Below, one piece after another: positions 47,588 to 56,706 of a stretch of DNA of 64,000 bases. A model generated the notes under the pieces. The model had not been told where the DNA came from. It worked only from the letters and a program-made list of their open reading frames with translations, and did not search any database. Location of the stretch: the NCBI GenBank assembly GCA_026627305.1, contig JAPNVD010000031.1, positions 35,986 to 99,985 on the forward strand. Direction: 5' to 3'. The stretch is from Sulfolobaceae archaeon (GTDB taxonomy: Archaea > Thermoproteota > Thermoprotei_A > Sulfolobales > Sulfolobaceae). The first letter of the stretch is position 1. Every line of letters starts with the position of its first letter. Made by a program: the position numbers and the translations under genes.

Positions 47588-48397
47588 ATGGTGATTTATT
47601 CTACCACTTTTGTAATAGTCCCTGAGCACGATGTCCTAGTTCCTTCATTCACTTCAAAGCTCAGCAGACTAATATTGGTTAAGGCTTCATCCACCTATTC
47701 AAAGTTAGTACACGATAGTAGACCCTATAAGCCCATTAAGGTGAGTGTAATAAAGAGGGCTAATGACGAGAGACCGATCTTCTCCACTAAGAAGGAGAAG
47801 GCGATACTGAAGGGAGGGGAGAAGTACTTTTTCAACTTCACCTTCCTGGATGATGCTATACTTAACGAGCTGATCTCAAACCCCCAGTTTGAGGTTAAGG
47901 TCTGGGGGACTAAGTTCAGTGTTGAGCTAGAGAATGTAAGTGCTGTTGATAAGGTATCGCTAGATGACGCTAGGTACTACAAGGTTTTATTCCTAACTCC
48001 AACCCTTCTACAGCCCCCTAGATTTTCCAAGAAGAAGGTTAGTAACAGGTATGTTCTCTTCCCCTACACTCCACTCCTACTCAGCTCCATAGCAGCCCAC
48101 TGGAACAGTAATATGGATGAGAAGGTTCACGGGATTTCTGGCGCTAAGGCACTATATTACTTTAGGGAAGTCAACTATAGGCTAAAACCTATTACAACGT
48201 ATTATAGTGGAAGACCAGTAAGGGGGTTTATTGGTTGGACTATATACGAGCTTACAGCTAGGAGGAACAGTAGGCTTAGGAGGAACATAATTAGGCTTTT
48301 GGCTTACTCCAACTATTTTGGCGTCGGTAAGAGCAGGGCTATAGGTTTTGGTGAGGTTAAGGTAACTCCTTTAAATGAGGCTACAGACAGGAGTTAA
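47588..48397 (+). CDS. cas6: Cas6 CRISPR RNA endonuclease
   Basis: Cleaves CRISPR precursor RNA within repeats. The double ferredoxin-like fold ends with the glycine-rich loop NYFGVGKSRAIGFGEVKV, the hallmark of Cas6. The N-terminal MVIYSTTFVIVPEHD fits the first strand. An in-frame ATG at 47561 would add nine residues rich in Cys. I prefer 47588, given the TATA box GCTATATAAA at about 47544-47553. No CRISPR array or other cas genes are nearby. Confidence 0.83.
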   Translation: MVIYSTTFVIVPEHDVLVPSFTSKLSRLILVKASSTYSKLVHDSRPYKPIKVSVIKRANDERPIFSTKKEKAILKGGEKYFFNFTFLDDAILNELISNPQFEVKVWGTKFSVELENVSAVDKVSLDDARYYKVLFLTPTLLQPPRFSKKKVSNRYVLFPYTPLLLSSIAAHWNSNMDEKVHGISGAKALYYFREVNYRLKPITTYYSGRPVRGFIGWTIYELTARRNSRLRRNIIRLLAYSNYFGVGKSRAIGFGEVKVTPLNEATDRS

Positions 48398-48430
48398 CAA
48401 CTTATATGAAGCTTGAACAACACCAACATC

Positions 48431-48545
48431 CCCCAAGCCCTGTTTAACACGGGGGTTCTTCAGTCCCTCTCGCCTTGTCTAAGTATGTTACCTACCTCCT
48501 CAACTAAGCTCGCCTTATTCAATCCCTTTAAGCCACTGACACTCA
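48431..48545 (-). pseudogene. Fragment of a third radical SAM-family paralogue
   Basis: The minus strand reads as a broken copy of part of the gene at 49005-50117. SGLKGLNKASLVEEVGNILRQ corresponds to ISLKGLSKVDLEEVRRILGL, and after a stop RTPVLNR corresponds to RTPVLSR. It is a relic 460 bases from the longer paralogue, on the same strand. Confidence 0.65.
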
Positions 48546-48619
48546 GCATCATCATTGCTATGGTATTGGCACCACTTCGTCCCAGAGTTTAAGGTCTTCA
48601 GCTATCTCCAAAGGCATAA

Positions 48620-48880
48620 AGATATCAAGCCATTGAGAAATGGGTGGCAGGGCTTGTAGTCCCAATAGGTGGTGCTGCTCTATTCGTATATACCTACTAT
48701 GAAGGAATTATTAGCGATTTGTTAGAGTCCTACTTCTCTTCATAAGCAATAGTTGTCGGAGTTATATTGTACATAATTTATAAGTGGAGAAAGGGTGAGC
48801 TTGGAGAGAGCGTTGTATCTTATATGGCTGCAGAACTAGGAAGGCTACAGGAGAAGGAGGGAGGAGGAGAAAAACAATGA
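48620..48880 (+). pseudogene. Remnant of a membrane protein gene with internal TAA
   Basis: One frame from 48620 encodes a helix-like stretch (VAGLVVPIGGAALFVYTYY), meets TAA after SYFSS near 48741, and continues with another hydrophobic segment (IVVGVILYIIYKW) and a charged tail ending EKEGGGEKQ. No start codon or family recognised; it looks like the end of a lost gene. Confidence 0.45.
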
Positions 48881-49004
48881 AGATCAAGGTAGATGTGATG
48901 GCAAAACAATCCATCAGTAATGGCTAAAATTCACCCTTTAAGTAAAAATTTTTTCTTAAGTTTAGGACTTCTGCCCCAGAATATGATTTCCGCTCCAGAA
49001 GTCC

Positions 49005-50117
49005 TCAAAAAATGAGGGATAATATATACCTAATATCCCTTATGTTAAACCTCTTCAGGAACTCTCCCTTAGTTTTAGCGTTCTTCTCTAAAACCCTTTC
49101 AACGAGTTTGTTAAACCTTGACTTTATAACCCTCTCGTTGATCAGCCAAGCCCTGTATAAATAGTCATAGTATCTATCGCTCGTAGGTAATGGTATCACC
49201 AAAGCCTTTACACCCCAATATTCATCAACCCTCTCATCTGGGACATAAATCATTGGATATATGAAAGCCTTGTTAAGCTCTCTGATAGCATCTACATCCA
49301 CCTTATCGCTTAGCGTACAAGCTCCAGGATCCCTGCTGAGCACAGGGGTTCTATAATCCCTCTCGTTTAGCCCAAGTATTCTCCTAACCTCCTCTAGGTC
49401 CACCTTGCTCAACCCCTTTAAACTTATTTGATTGAAGTAGACCTTCCCATAACTTTTGGCTAAGGTTAATAGATCGTATAGTTCGTCACCATAAGAGAAG
49501 AGGTCGTTAGAGATTAGGTTAACTCTGCCGTGGACTGACTGTACTTTCATCTCCTTCTTTACAACCCAGTCAGGGACTTTCCTATCCGTCCCCCTCATCA
49601 CCTCAACTTCTGCAAAAGCTGAAGGAGCTCTGATAGGGTGAAACCTCTCAGCTGGTGTACCCTTAATTATCCCATCCTTTTCCATTGCCTCAAATATGAC
49701 GTTCTCAGCCTCACCTAAAACTATGGTATTAACCCACCACGGCTTATTGTCTACCAACTCCCAGGATCCAGGTCCACCGACTATTACCTTGAACCCCTTT
49801 TCCTTCTTCAATCTAGAGATCTTCGCTGAGAACTCCATGAATGAGCTGTAAAACCTTGGCTTTTCCCCAAACAATGCTTCATAGATCGAGGAGACAGGGG
49901 TTAGTGCTAATGGGTCATTAACGTAAATTCCTAAGATGTCAATGTCTCTACTCAAATCCTCAGGGGGGACTATCATTCCGTTAACTATAGCCTCGATTTT
50001 CCTTAAACCATATGGAGGGTATTTAGCCTTGCGGACAAAGGGGATTACCCTGGTTGGTAAGGGTGTAAGGGAGTAAAAGGTCGCTGGGTCTGCTGTAAGT
50101 ATCATTTTTGATTTCAC
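49005..50117 (-). CDS. Radical SAM-family paralogue lacking the cluster cysteines
   Basis: A 370-residue protein clearly related to the radical SAM protein at 15086-16663: LTADPATFYS, PPYGLRKIEAIV and VIVGGPGSWELV match LTADRGSFTD, APYALRKIEAVL and VIAGGPGAWELS. Where the enzyme has RGCPRGCKFCS, this protein has RGTDRKVPDWV, so it cannot bind the 4Fe-4S cluster in the usual way. The barrel part is also shortened by about 150 residues. The frame is intact, so it may serve as a binding or regulatory protein. Confidence 0.78.
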   Translation of the reverse strand: MKSKMILTADPATFYSLTPLPTRVIPFVRKAKYPPYGLRKIEAIVNGMIVPPEDLSRDIDILGIYVNDPLALTPVSSIYEALFGEKPRFYSSFMEFSAKISRLKKEKGFKVIVGGPGSWELVDNKPWWVNTIVLGEAENVIFEAMEKDGIIKGTPAERFHPIRAPSAFAEVEVMRGTDRKVPDWVVKKEMKVQSVHGRVNLISNDLFSYGDELYDLLTLAKSYGKVYFNQISLKGLSKVDLEEVRRILGLNERDYRTPVLSRDPGACTLSDKVDVDAIRELNKAFIYPMIYVPDERVDEYWGVKALVIPLPTSDRYYDYLYRAWLINERVIKSRFNKLVERVLEKNAKTKGEFLKRFNIRDIRYILSLIF

Positions 50118-51403
50118 TCTTATCTTACACTTTTAATTTAAAGTTTGTTGCGTATTAGTCGAATTTGTGCTAGTCTTTACAAGGTGATTGTGCACTCTCT
50201 TTTCCCTTCATCACCATAAGTTAAATAAAAAGTTAATTAGCTTCAAATTATATTTTAATTCCATATGAAACTTACACTGAAAACTTTAAGGGAATTAACG
50301 ATGAGAGACACATAGGGTTTAGTAATATTTAGGAAAAGAAACTAGAGGTGATCAAGGAGAAGGCTCAAGCTCAACACCCTAGTTACTGCAGGAAATAGAT
50401 AGGCAAGATCTCCCTAATGTTAAAGGCAATAGAGGGCTACTTATTGGACCATTATCTAGAGGAATTACTTCTTGGAGTTTAAGCAGAATTCTCATAGGTA
50501 AGGTACGTCAAGGATATACAGTAAAAAGATGAGGAGATGATCTCTCATGCAAGGAATTGAACATTGCAGTGAATGTAAGTTAAGGAGAAGTCTCATGTGT
50601 GACTTAAGGAAGAATTCAGAAGACATAACTTGACATGAAAGAGTAGTGTTGTTGATCAAGAACTTTTCAATGAAAAAGAGCAACGCGTAGTATATGAAGG
50701 GATTAAAGGACCGGTACAAGTTAAAGAGAATAACGGATTTTGTAAAGTAAGAGCTTAACTGACTCGTAACAACATCTGTGAAAAACTATGACAATAAAAT
50801 GTTGTATTATTTCTGTTTCAAGCTAATTATTTAATGTTCTAAATGCGCGTGGTTGGGAAATAAATAAGAGGGGGAAGTGTGATATCGTGCCTGACAATAG
50901 CCGTAATAGATTAGCGTGAAGATGATTTCAACCTGCACGGATGTGGTGGCGGAATTATGAACAGCTGACACGCAGATACATTAAGACGCACCACCGTTCT
51001 GATCCCCACCACATCTATTCGAACCTCCCTCCTCCTTGTTTATTTAAACTTTTCCATTGTTAGTAGATTCGCTTTTCCGAAGGGAGGTAAAAAGCTCTTT
51101 TTGACTCTTCTTTCAATCCTAAACAGCGAGAGTTACAATAACTTTGTAAACTTTTCAATTATTCCTATCTTTAACGTTTAGCACGAAATAGCATTCATAA
51201 AAACGTTGTAAGAATATTAACCATAATATACGTGAATTCTTAAGTATTCCTTCTCGTCAGGACATTTCTCTTTAAAGGGTCAACTGAAAATTTTTAACGT
51301 GCAATAGTTAGTTGAAGTCTGGTCTGAGAAGTCCTTGTGTTGATCATTTCTTCAAATGTTATCTTCCTTTTCAGTTATCTAATGCGTTTTTTGAGACATT
51401 CCT
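50118..51403. other. Long intergenic region with one small-RNA-like element
   Basis: About 1.3 kb without a convincing gene. A short minus-strand frame at 50492-50719 has no support. The distinct signal is the stem-closed element at 50940-51015. Other parts look like decayed sequence. Confidence 0.45.
50940..51015 (+). ncRNA. Stem-closed C/D-box-like small RNA candidate
   Basis: A perfect ten-base inverted repeat (GATGTGGTGG at 50940-50949 and CCACCACATC at 51006-51015) encloses 56 bases. Inside are CTGA at about 50965 and CTGA at about 50999 just before the 3' arm, as D' and D boxes would lie, and a weak C-like TTATGAA after the 5' arm. It is similar in build, and in GTGGCGG next to the 5' arm, to the element at 60444-60518. 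Confidence 0.5.
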
Positions 51404-51742
51404 TTACGTTATTATAAGTAATGCTAATATTATAGCGATTAGTAGGACTACAAGCGCAAATACAGCGTTTTCGTAGGTTTTAGGTCTAAACGTATTTTTT
51501 GCTAGATCTCTCTCATTCCTTAAATAATTATATAAACCATAGGCTATCACAATACCTCCCAAAATTATCATTATCTCTCCGTATAACACTGAGGCACCAT
51601 TAATGTTCTTTTCGCCCCTTAAAATCTCTAGGAATAGTGCAAATTTAGCTATTACAAACCCAAATCCTATCAAAGCTATTCCTGTTCTGATCCACGCTAG
51701 GAAAGTCCTCTCATTGGCTAGATGATCTGAAGGCGATGGCAT
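51404..51742 (-). CDS. DUF202 (YidH-like) membrane protein
   Basis: A 112-residue protein with three membrane helices and the DUF202 opening [22 protein letters not shown]. The family is widespread in bacteria and archaea but has no firm function. The helices lie at about residues 20-40, 53-70 and 92-111. It stands alone with about 180 bases to the ODP gene upstream. Confidence 0.87.
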   Translation of the reverse strand: MPSPSDHLANERTFLAWIRTGIALIGFGFVIAKFALFLEILRGEKNINGASVLYGEIMIILGGIVIAYGLYNYLRNERDLAKNTFRPKTYENAVFALVVLLIAIILALLIIT

Positions 51743-51923
51743 GAGTAGAATTAAGAACGTAGAGGATAAAAAGTATTAATGGTAGAACAACAGAAGTCGA
51801 AGAAGTAATAGTTGTTTCTTACCTTCTTATTATCGTTATAGTATACGCGTTGGGTTTTAATCTTTTGAAGGACAGGAGTTATGTTAATAAATAATAAATA
51901 ATAATAGTTCTTGATAAAAACAC

Positions 51924-52685
51924 TTATTCCATCAGGTCAATCCCAACCTTGTCTAAACTGTTTATCCATTCTATGAACTTCTTAACGTTCTCACCTTGGA
52001 AAATTGAACCGTGCTGCGGGGCAATAATGTTTATTTCCAAACCTTTAATCTTCTTTAACCAAACATCAATAGCCCTTCTAGTAGCAATATAACGCCTATG
52101 GAAAGGTTCCATGAACTTCTTATGCTCCTCGAAGTCCTCAACAAAAAGATACCACTTGCCTTCGGGATACATTGCAGCACCTAAATCACCGGAAAAGTAA
52201 ATTTTAGCTATTGGGTCGTAATAGTGGAAGTTACCTGGAGAATGCATGAAGTGTGCTGGTATTGCCTTAACGCTGAAATCCTCAGTTACCTTTATGTCCA
52301 TGCCTTGATCTGGCAAATCGACAAATTTAATCCCTCCTACTGTACCTAGATGTGGTAAGAACCTTTCCCACAACGCTGAAACGTAAATCTTAGCCTCTGG
52401 GGTCATATCGAGCCATAAGTTCAGGGAGCCAACGACATCAGGGTCTTGATGAGAGTACAATATTGCCACAATATTGTTAGGATTAACGAACTCCTTAACG
52501 TTCTCATAGACCCTTTCAAAGACGAAATATCCACCTGGGTCTAGCAGTACCCCTTTATCCCCATGGACTATTAGATACTGGTTTGTTAGAACTCCCTTTT
52601 CGTATTCAGACTCATCAAGCCCTAGCCATACGAACTTATGATCCTTTTCCTCAAAGAGGACATAAGGTTTGTGGACCTTAGTCAT
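51924..52685 (-). CDS. ODP-type diiron metallo-beta-lactamase fold protein
   Basis: A 253-residue protein of the oxygen-binding diiron/flavodiiron MBL group without the flavodoxin domain. Metal-ligand regions visible are SHQDPDVVGSL near residue 80, HFMHSPGNFHYY near 145, FSGDLGAAMYP near 165 and APQHGS near 225. Relatives bind or reduce oxygen or NO, which needs a separate electron donor. The start overlaps the stop of the SRPBCC-like gene upstream (ATGA), so they form an operon. Confidence 0.85.
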   Translation of the reverse strand: MTKVHKPYVLFEEKDHKFVWLGLDESEYEKGVLTNQYLIVHGDKGVLLDPGGYFVFERVYENVKEFVNPNNIVAILYSHQDPDVVGSLNLWLDMTPEAKIYVSALWERFLPHLGTVGGIKFVDLPDQGMDIKVTEDFSVKAIPAHFMHSPGNFHYYDPIAKIYFSGDLGAAMYPEGKWYLFVEDFEEHKKFMEPFHRRYIATRRAIDVWLKKIKGLEINIIAPQHGSIFQGENVKKFIEWINSLDKVGIDLME

Positions 52686-53434
52686 CTTAACACCTCCAAT
52701 ATCTTTGGTGTTATCATTACGTAAATGTTGACCTTAAACTCACCATAAAGCTTATTCAGTATTTCTTCATCCCCAAAATACTCCTTATCATTATCTAAGA
52801 CGTAAATCCCCTTTAAATCACCGTTGATAAACAAGACCCTGAAAGTTGAGGAACCTGTCCCAGAAACGTATATAACGGGATATTGTGAATATTGTGCCAT
52901 CACCTGTTCCAAGTAATCCACTAGCCCCCCTTGAGGAACCTTCACACTTTCTGAGTCTACTAACTTAGACTTGATGATCAGTTTTGATAAATAGGATATT
53001 TTAGCCAGCTTATGAGAGTAGTCCTCAGCCTGTGGTGTGACCTCCAACTTCGATAGCTCCTTTTCAATACCCCTCTCTATTTCTGTTAACATCTTTCTTA
53101 AAGCGTTACCCACAATCCATTCCTTATCACCAAAATAGGATATGGAAATCCTAACTCTCTTTTGACCTTCAGTTATGAATAGAATTTCGAATTTGTTCAG
53201 CTTTGGGTCGACTAAATTATATTCAATTACCTTATTTTCAATATTGCTCTTCTCAATACGGAATTTAGACTCAAAGGAGAAGAACAACATTCTGGTGAAA
53301 TGAAACTTTATAAAAGTATTACCCTCTACACTGACCACATTGGGCAGTACTGAAATAAGGTTCTGTGAATCCTTAGCCCAGTTCATTATCAAGTTACTAT
53401 CTTTACCCTCTATTACTAGGGAATCCTTTTTCAT
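52682..53434 (-). CDS. SRPBCC-like two-domain protein coupled to the ODP gene
   Basis: A 250-residue protein with an N-terminal part of beta strands ending in a helix (about 1-150), probably SRPBCC-like, and a C-terminal domain (PVIYVSGTGSSTFRVLFI, then FGDEEILNKLYGE). The same layout occurs in the protein at 10266-11078. The ATGA overlap with the ODP-type diiron gene suggests joint action, perhaps sensing a small molecule. The fold call is tentative. Confidence 0.65.
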   Translation of the reverse strand: MKKDSLVIEGKDSNLIMNWAKDSQNLISVLPNVVSVEGNTFIKFHFTRMLFFSFESKFRIEKSNIENKVIEYNLVDPKLNKFEILFITEGQKRVRISISYFGDKEWIVGNALRKMLTEIERGIEKELSKLEVTPQAEDYSHKLAKISYLSKLIIKSKLVDSESVKVPQGGLVDYLEQVMAQYSQYPVIYVSGTGSSTFRVLFINGDLKGIYVLDNDKEYFGDEEILNKLYGEFKVNIYVMITPKILEVLR

Positions 53435-54210
53435 ACAGTCAATTCTATATGAAAACTAAAAATATATTAAGTTTTCCATATAACCTTAATTATGGAAGGC
53501 TTTGTTATATACATATTATAATATTTTTAGTAAAAAGTTCTCAAAGTAATAAAACATTTAAATCGATAGGGAAAGTTGTTTAAATTAGTTTAAATTAGAA
53601 CAAGTTCTAACTTAAAATTGCTAATATGTATACAACTATTCATCTTAATTATAGCGGGACTCGTACTCAGCTCCTCTACTATAGGGATGTTGTTCTGATG
53701 CTCGACTCCTATAGTGTTCTCACAAGCTAGCAAAATATTTCCTAAAGTTTGTTATAGTTCCTTTAGCACTTTCAACTTAGTATGAGATCTGTAATTACGT
53801 ACCCCTCTTCACTATAGATTTAGAGAATGAAACTTACCTCCTTTTTTACAATCTCACTCCATAGCCTAACGTTCGCACTTTCTTTCTTAGCATCTTTTGA
53901 CAAAGCTAATATTCTCGCCTTCTAGGAAAGTGTTCAGCTCCTCTATTATTTCCTCATAACGTGAACAAACTCATTTTTCAATTGCTAAAATCAGCTTTTT
54001 ACTCCTCTATCTTAGAAGCTTCTCAAAGGTCTAAGCTTTACTCTTACTGGCGGTCTAATCGATAACGCTTAGTTCACTTTAGGTTAAACCCTTTACTTAC
54101 CTAGTAAGCTATCATGTAAGCGTGTCAGTTATTATACGATTAAGGAGAGGAATTAAAATTGGTTATTGGAAAAAAGAATGTTTTTGCCTCTTTTATCGAC
54201 GGGACTTCAT
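53435..54210. other. Intergenic region without recognised gene
   Basis: About 776 bases. AT-rich near the SRPBCC-like gene, where its promoter must lie; the rest holds only short broken frames. Nothing further recognised. Confidence 0.45.
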
Positions 54211-55560
54211 TTACTCAGTTAGCTTAGTCCCCAGGGTTTCTGGACCTATGTATTGTCCTATTCCCACTATTATTGCTCCTATTATTAGCAAGACTGCTGT
54301 GGAGAACCATATGTTGGTTGGAGTATCAATTGACTTGAACAAATAGTCATGCATTAAGGGAACGTAAATGCTGAACCATCCTCCAAGGAATATACCGGAA
54401 GAATAGCCAAAACCTACTCCTGAAGCCCTCATCGATGCCTTAAACCTCTCTGATAGGTATATTGGTATCATCCCCCAAGGTCCCTGAGTTATTATCCCTA
54501 TTATTATACCCGCTATCAGAGATATAATTACACTCCCTATTGAAGCACCGTAAATTAGCATATAGTAAATAGGAATAGCTATAACTGCTGTAATTACGCT
54601 CCATATTAACGTTAGCCTCCTCCTCCCAATAAATTGGGTTAGTGTGCCGAAGAGTACTGCACCGAAGAACGCGGCTATGGTGGATATTGTATAAATATCA
54701 TCTGCAGTCCCTAAGGGGAATTTAGAGGGGGCATGCTCTAAGATGGTTGGTACGAAAGCGAATAGTGCATAAGCGAAAAAGAACATCCCAGTCATGTATA
54801 GCATGACTTGAAGGAAGTCCCTCCTATAAGGCTTTCTAAATAGGTCGAAGAACGGAGTTTTCCTTATTTTGTTACTAGCCTTTAGATCAGTAAACACAGG
54901 TGTCTCCTCCATTGAAAGCCTTATTGCGAGAGCTATAAATGCTGGAATTAAACCTGTGAGGAATAAGTACCTCCATGCATATGTTTCAAGTGCGGTAGTA
55001 CCAAAGATGGCGAGAAAGAGCGCAAGTACTACTGCAGCTAGAGATGCTCCAAAGGAGAACCCTCCTTGTATCAATCCGCTTATAAAACCTCTCCACCTGT
55101 ATGGAGTCCATTCCATCGCGAAGGGATGTCCTGCTGCATACTCACCTCCAGCAAATATTCCTACACCTATTCTTATTATAACAAATAGGATAAAGGATAA
55201 TATTCCCACTTGAGCATAAGTAGGTAATGCTGATGTCAATGCACTTACAATTCCTAAACCTAATACTGTTATAATCAGGTCAGTTCTCCTTCCTAGTCTA
55301 TCTCCTAGATGTCCAAAGATTGCAGAACCTACAGGTCTGAATATTATAGTAAGCGAATAGGTTAATATAACATCGAATGCTGCCAAAAGCGGAGTAGATG
55401 GTGGGAGGAGTACTTTAGCGAGGACTGGGGCTATGGTTAGTATCATTGTTAGGTCATAAGAGTCGAGCATAAATCCTATAAATTGAGATATTATAGCTTT
55501 TACAGAATTTCTACCAAAGGAAGTTGGTTCGCCTTGAATGAATTCCTCTTTTTTAACCAT
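54211..55560 (-). CDS. MFS metabolite:proton symporter
   Basis: A major facilitator permease of 449 residues with twelve helices. It has the metabolite:H+ symporter pattern: [10 protein letters not shown] in helix 1, [10 protein letters not shown] between helices 2 and 3, [11 protein letters not shown] in helix 4 and [12 protein letters not shown] between helices 8 and 9. Related proteins carry organic acids or sugars; the substrate is unknown. It is transcribed alone. Confidence 0.88.
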   Translation of the reverse strand: MVKKEEFIQGEPTSFGRNSVKAIISQFIGFMLDSYDLTMILTIAPVLAKVLLPPSTPLLAAFDVILTYSLTIIFRPVGSAIFGHLGDRLGRRTDLIITVLGLGIVSALTSALPTYAQVGILSFILFVIIRIGVGIFAGGEYAAGHPFAMEWTPYRWRGFISGLIQGGFSFGASLAAVVLALFLAIFGTTALETYAWRYLFLTGLIPAFIALAIRLSMEETPVFTDLKASNKIRKTPFFDLFRKPYRRDFLQVMLYMTGMFFFAYALFAFVPTILEHAPSKFPLGTADDIYTISTIAAFFGAVLFGTLTQFIGRRRLTLIWSVITAVIAIPIYYMLIYGASIGSVIISLIAGIIIGIITQGPWGMIPIYLSERFKASMRASGVGFGYSSGIFLGGWFSIYVPLMHDYLFKSIDTPTNIWFSTAVLLIIGAIIVGIGQYIGPETLGTKLTE

Positions 55561-56059
55561 TATTTATCACAAAAATTCTTTTTTACTTTTTAATAAATTC
55601 TTATTTAAATAGTTATATAGATGTATATACTAATTATAATGAATATAAAAATATTTTATGGTTTAACTATATACATTTTAAACACCAGGCTAAGATTTAT
55701 AATGCAGTATTAGTATGCAATAGATATTATTTTAATTCATATAGGTAGTCCACTCAATAATCGCCTTTATTTTAAGAGCAGAATTAAAAACAAGTTAAAT
55801 ATATTTTATTAATTTATGATAAAACTCTCCAAATATAAAAAGAGGAGGCAGACGCAATGAACATTATTGCGATCAATTTGAAAAGAGATAATAGTTGAAT
55901 CAAGGGTATGTAGAATAAACATTACGGATAGGGTGAGTTCTTTGGTTACAATCCTACGAATCGCCTTTCTATTCATTAAGAAGATTCCAAAGAGCATAAC
56001 AATTGTCTCATTCAATACCCTTTCAGCATTTATTCATTGGCATGTCTTAATCAGATATG
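55561..56059. other. AT-rich intergenic region
   Basis: About 500 AT-rich bases upstream of the MFS gene and downstream of the ATPase operon. A minus-strand frame at 55809-56015 lacks coding character. Nothing else recognised. Confidence 0.45.
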
Positions 56060-56488
56060 TTACCTTATACTAGATAACGTATTTTTAATATCGTTAAATA
56101 CGATATTTAACTTCGCAAAGAAATGGGATAAGATTTGTTGATTTTCCACTATATCTTCAAGCTCTATTTTTCTCTTACGCATCTCATTTTTATAAACATC
56201 ACAACAACTTTCTTTTTCTTCTTGGCTTACTTCCATACCCAAAATTGATAATATTTCTTCCTCCATGCAGCACGTGTCTCCCATTAATAACAAGTAAATT
56301 ATGAAGTCTCCTTTCCCTATAATCCTACCTCTTATTTTAAACGTATCGTTACTTATACGCTCAACGTTATTGATATCAACTCCCTTTTGTTTCAAGATAT
56401 TCTTAACTTCTTCGCTAGTTATTATATCATCCCTTAAATGAAGCCGTATGTGCTCCATTCTAAGACGGCTATATAAATGTTCACACAT
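56060..56488 (-). CDS. Third frame of the ATPase operon, unknown function
   Basis: A 142-residue charged protein with a Cys pair in GDTCCMEEE (about 79-87) and another CC near 107. It overlaps the preceding frame by 55 bases in a different register; an inner ATG at 56458 would shorten the overlap. It may be a real third gene or the second half of one protein split by a frameshift. The C-terminus is helical. Confidence 0.5.
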   Translation of the reverse strand: MCEHLYSRLRMEHIRLHLRDDIITSEEVKNILKQKGVDINNVERISNDTFKIRGRIIGKGDFIIYLLLMGDTCCMEEEILSILGMEVSQEEKESCCDVYKNEMRKRKIELEDIVENQQILSHFFAKLNIVFNDIKNTLSSIR

Positions 56489-56706
56489 ATTTTCCTTCCA
56501 ATATTATTGATAACAAAATCGAGCATTTCATCTAAACCCGTTTTTCTTGTCTGCTTTCTTATCCTATTTGGTTCAAGAATGTTTATTGTAAGGTCACAGT
56601 ATTCTTTTATATACGCTTCTAAAGTTCGACGTATTACATGGCTATCAATAGTGCCGTCACCAAAAATTATCTTAGGTACGTCACTTCGCGTAATATCTAT
56701 TTTCAA
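56434..56706 (-). CDS. Second frame of the ATPase operon, possibly TOPRIM-like
   Basis: A 90-residue frame that overlaps the stop of the ATPase gene by four bases (ATGA). The opening KIIFGDGTIDSHVIRRTLEAY recalls the start of TOPRIM or DUF3226-type domains that partner OLD-type ATPases, but the later acidic motifs are missing here. Joined to the next frame it would give about 220 residues. The function is not established. Confidence 0.5.
   Translation of the reverse strand: MKIDITRSDVPKIIFGDGTIDSHVIRRTLEAYIKEYCDLTINILEPNRIRKQTRKTGLDEMLDFVINNIGRKICVNIYIAVLEWSTYGFI

Noticed and set aside
48420..48470. A hairpin-like CCCCC...GGGGG sequence resembling a transposon end
   Set aside because: The same bases align with the coding sequence of the radical SAM paralogue at 49.3 kb, so it is explained by the gene relic.
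47500..48620. A CRISPR array near cas6
   Set aside because: No regularly spaced direct repeats are present on either side of cas6 or csx1.
50492..50719. A 75-codon minus-strand frame in the 50-51 kb gap
   Set aside because: Product is Leu/Phe/Ser-rich with no motif; the plus strand around it looks like decayed sequence.
55809..56015. A 68-codon minus-strand frame
   Set aside because: Composition and position in AT-rich intergenic DNA suggest chance; no start signals.
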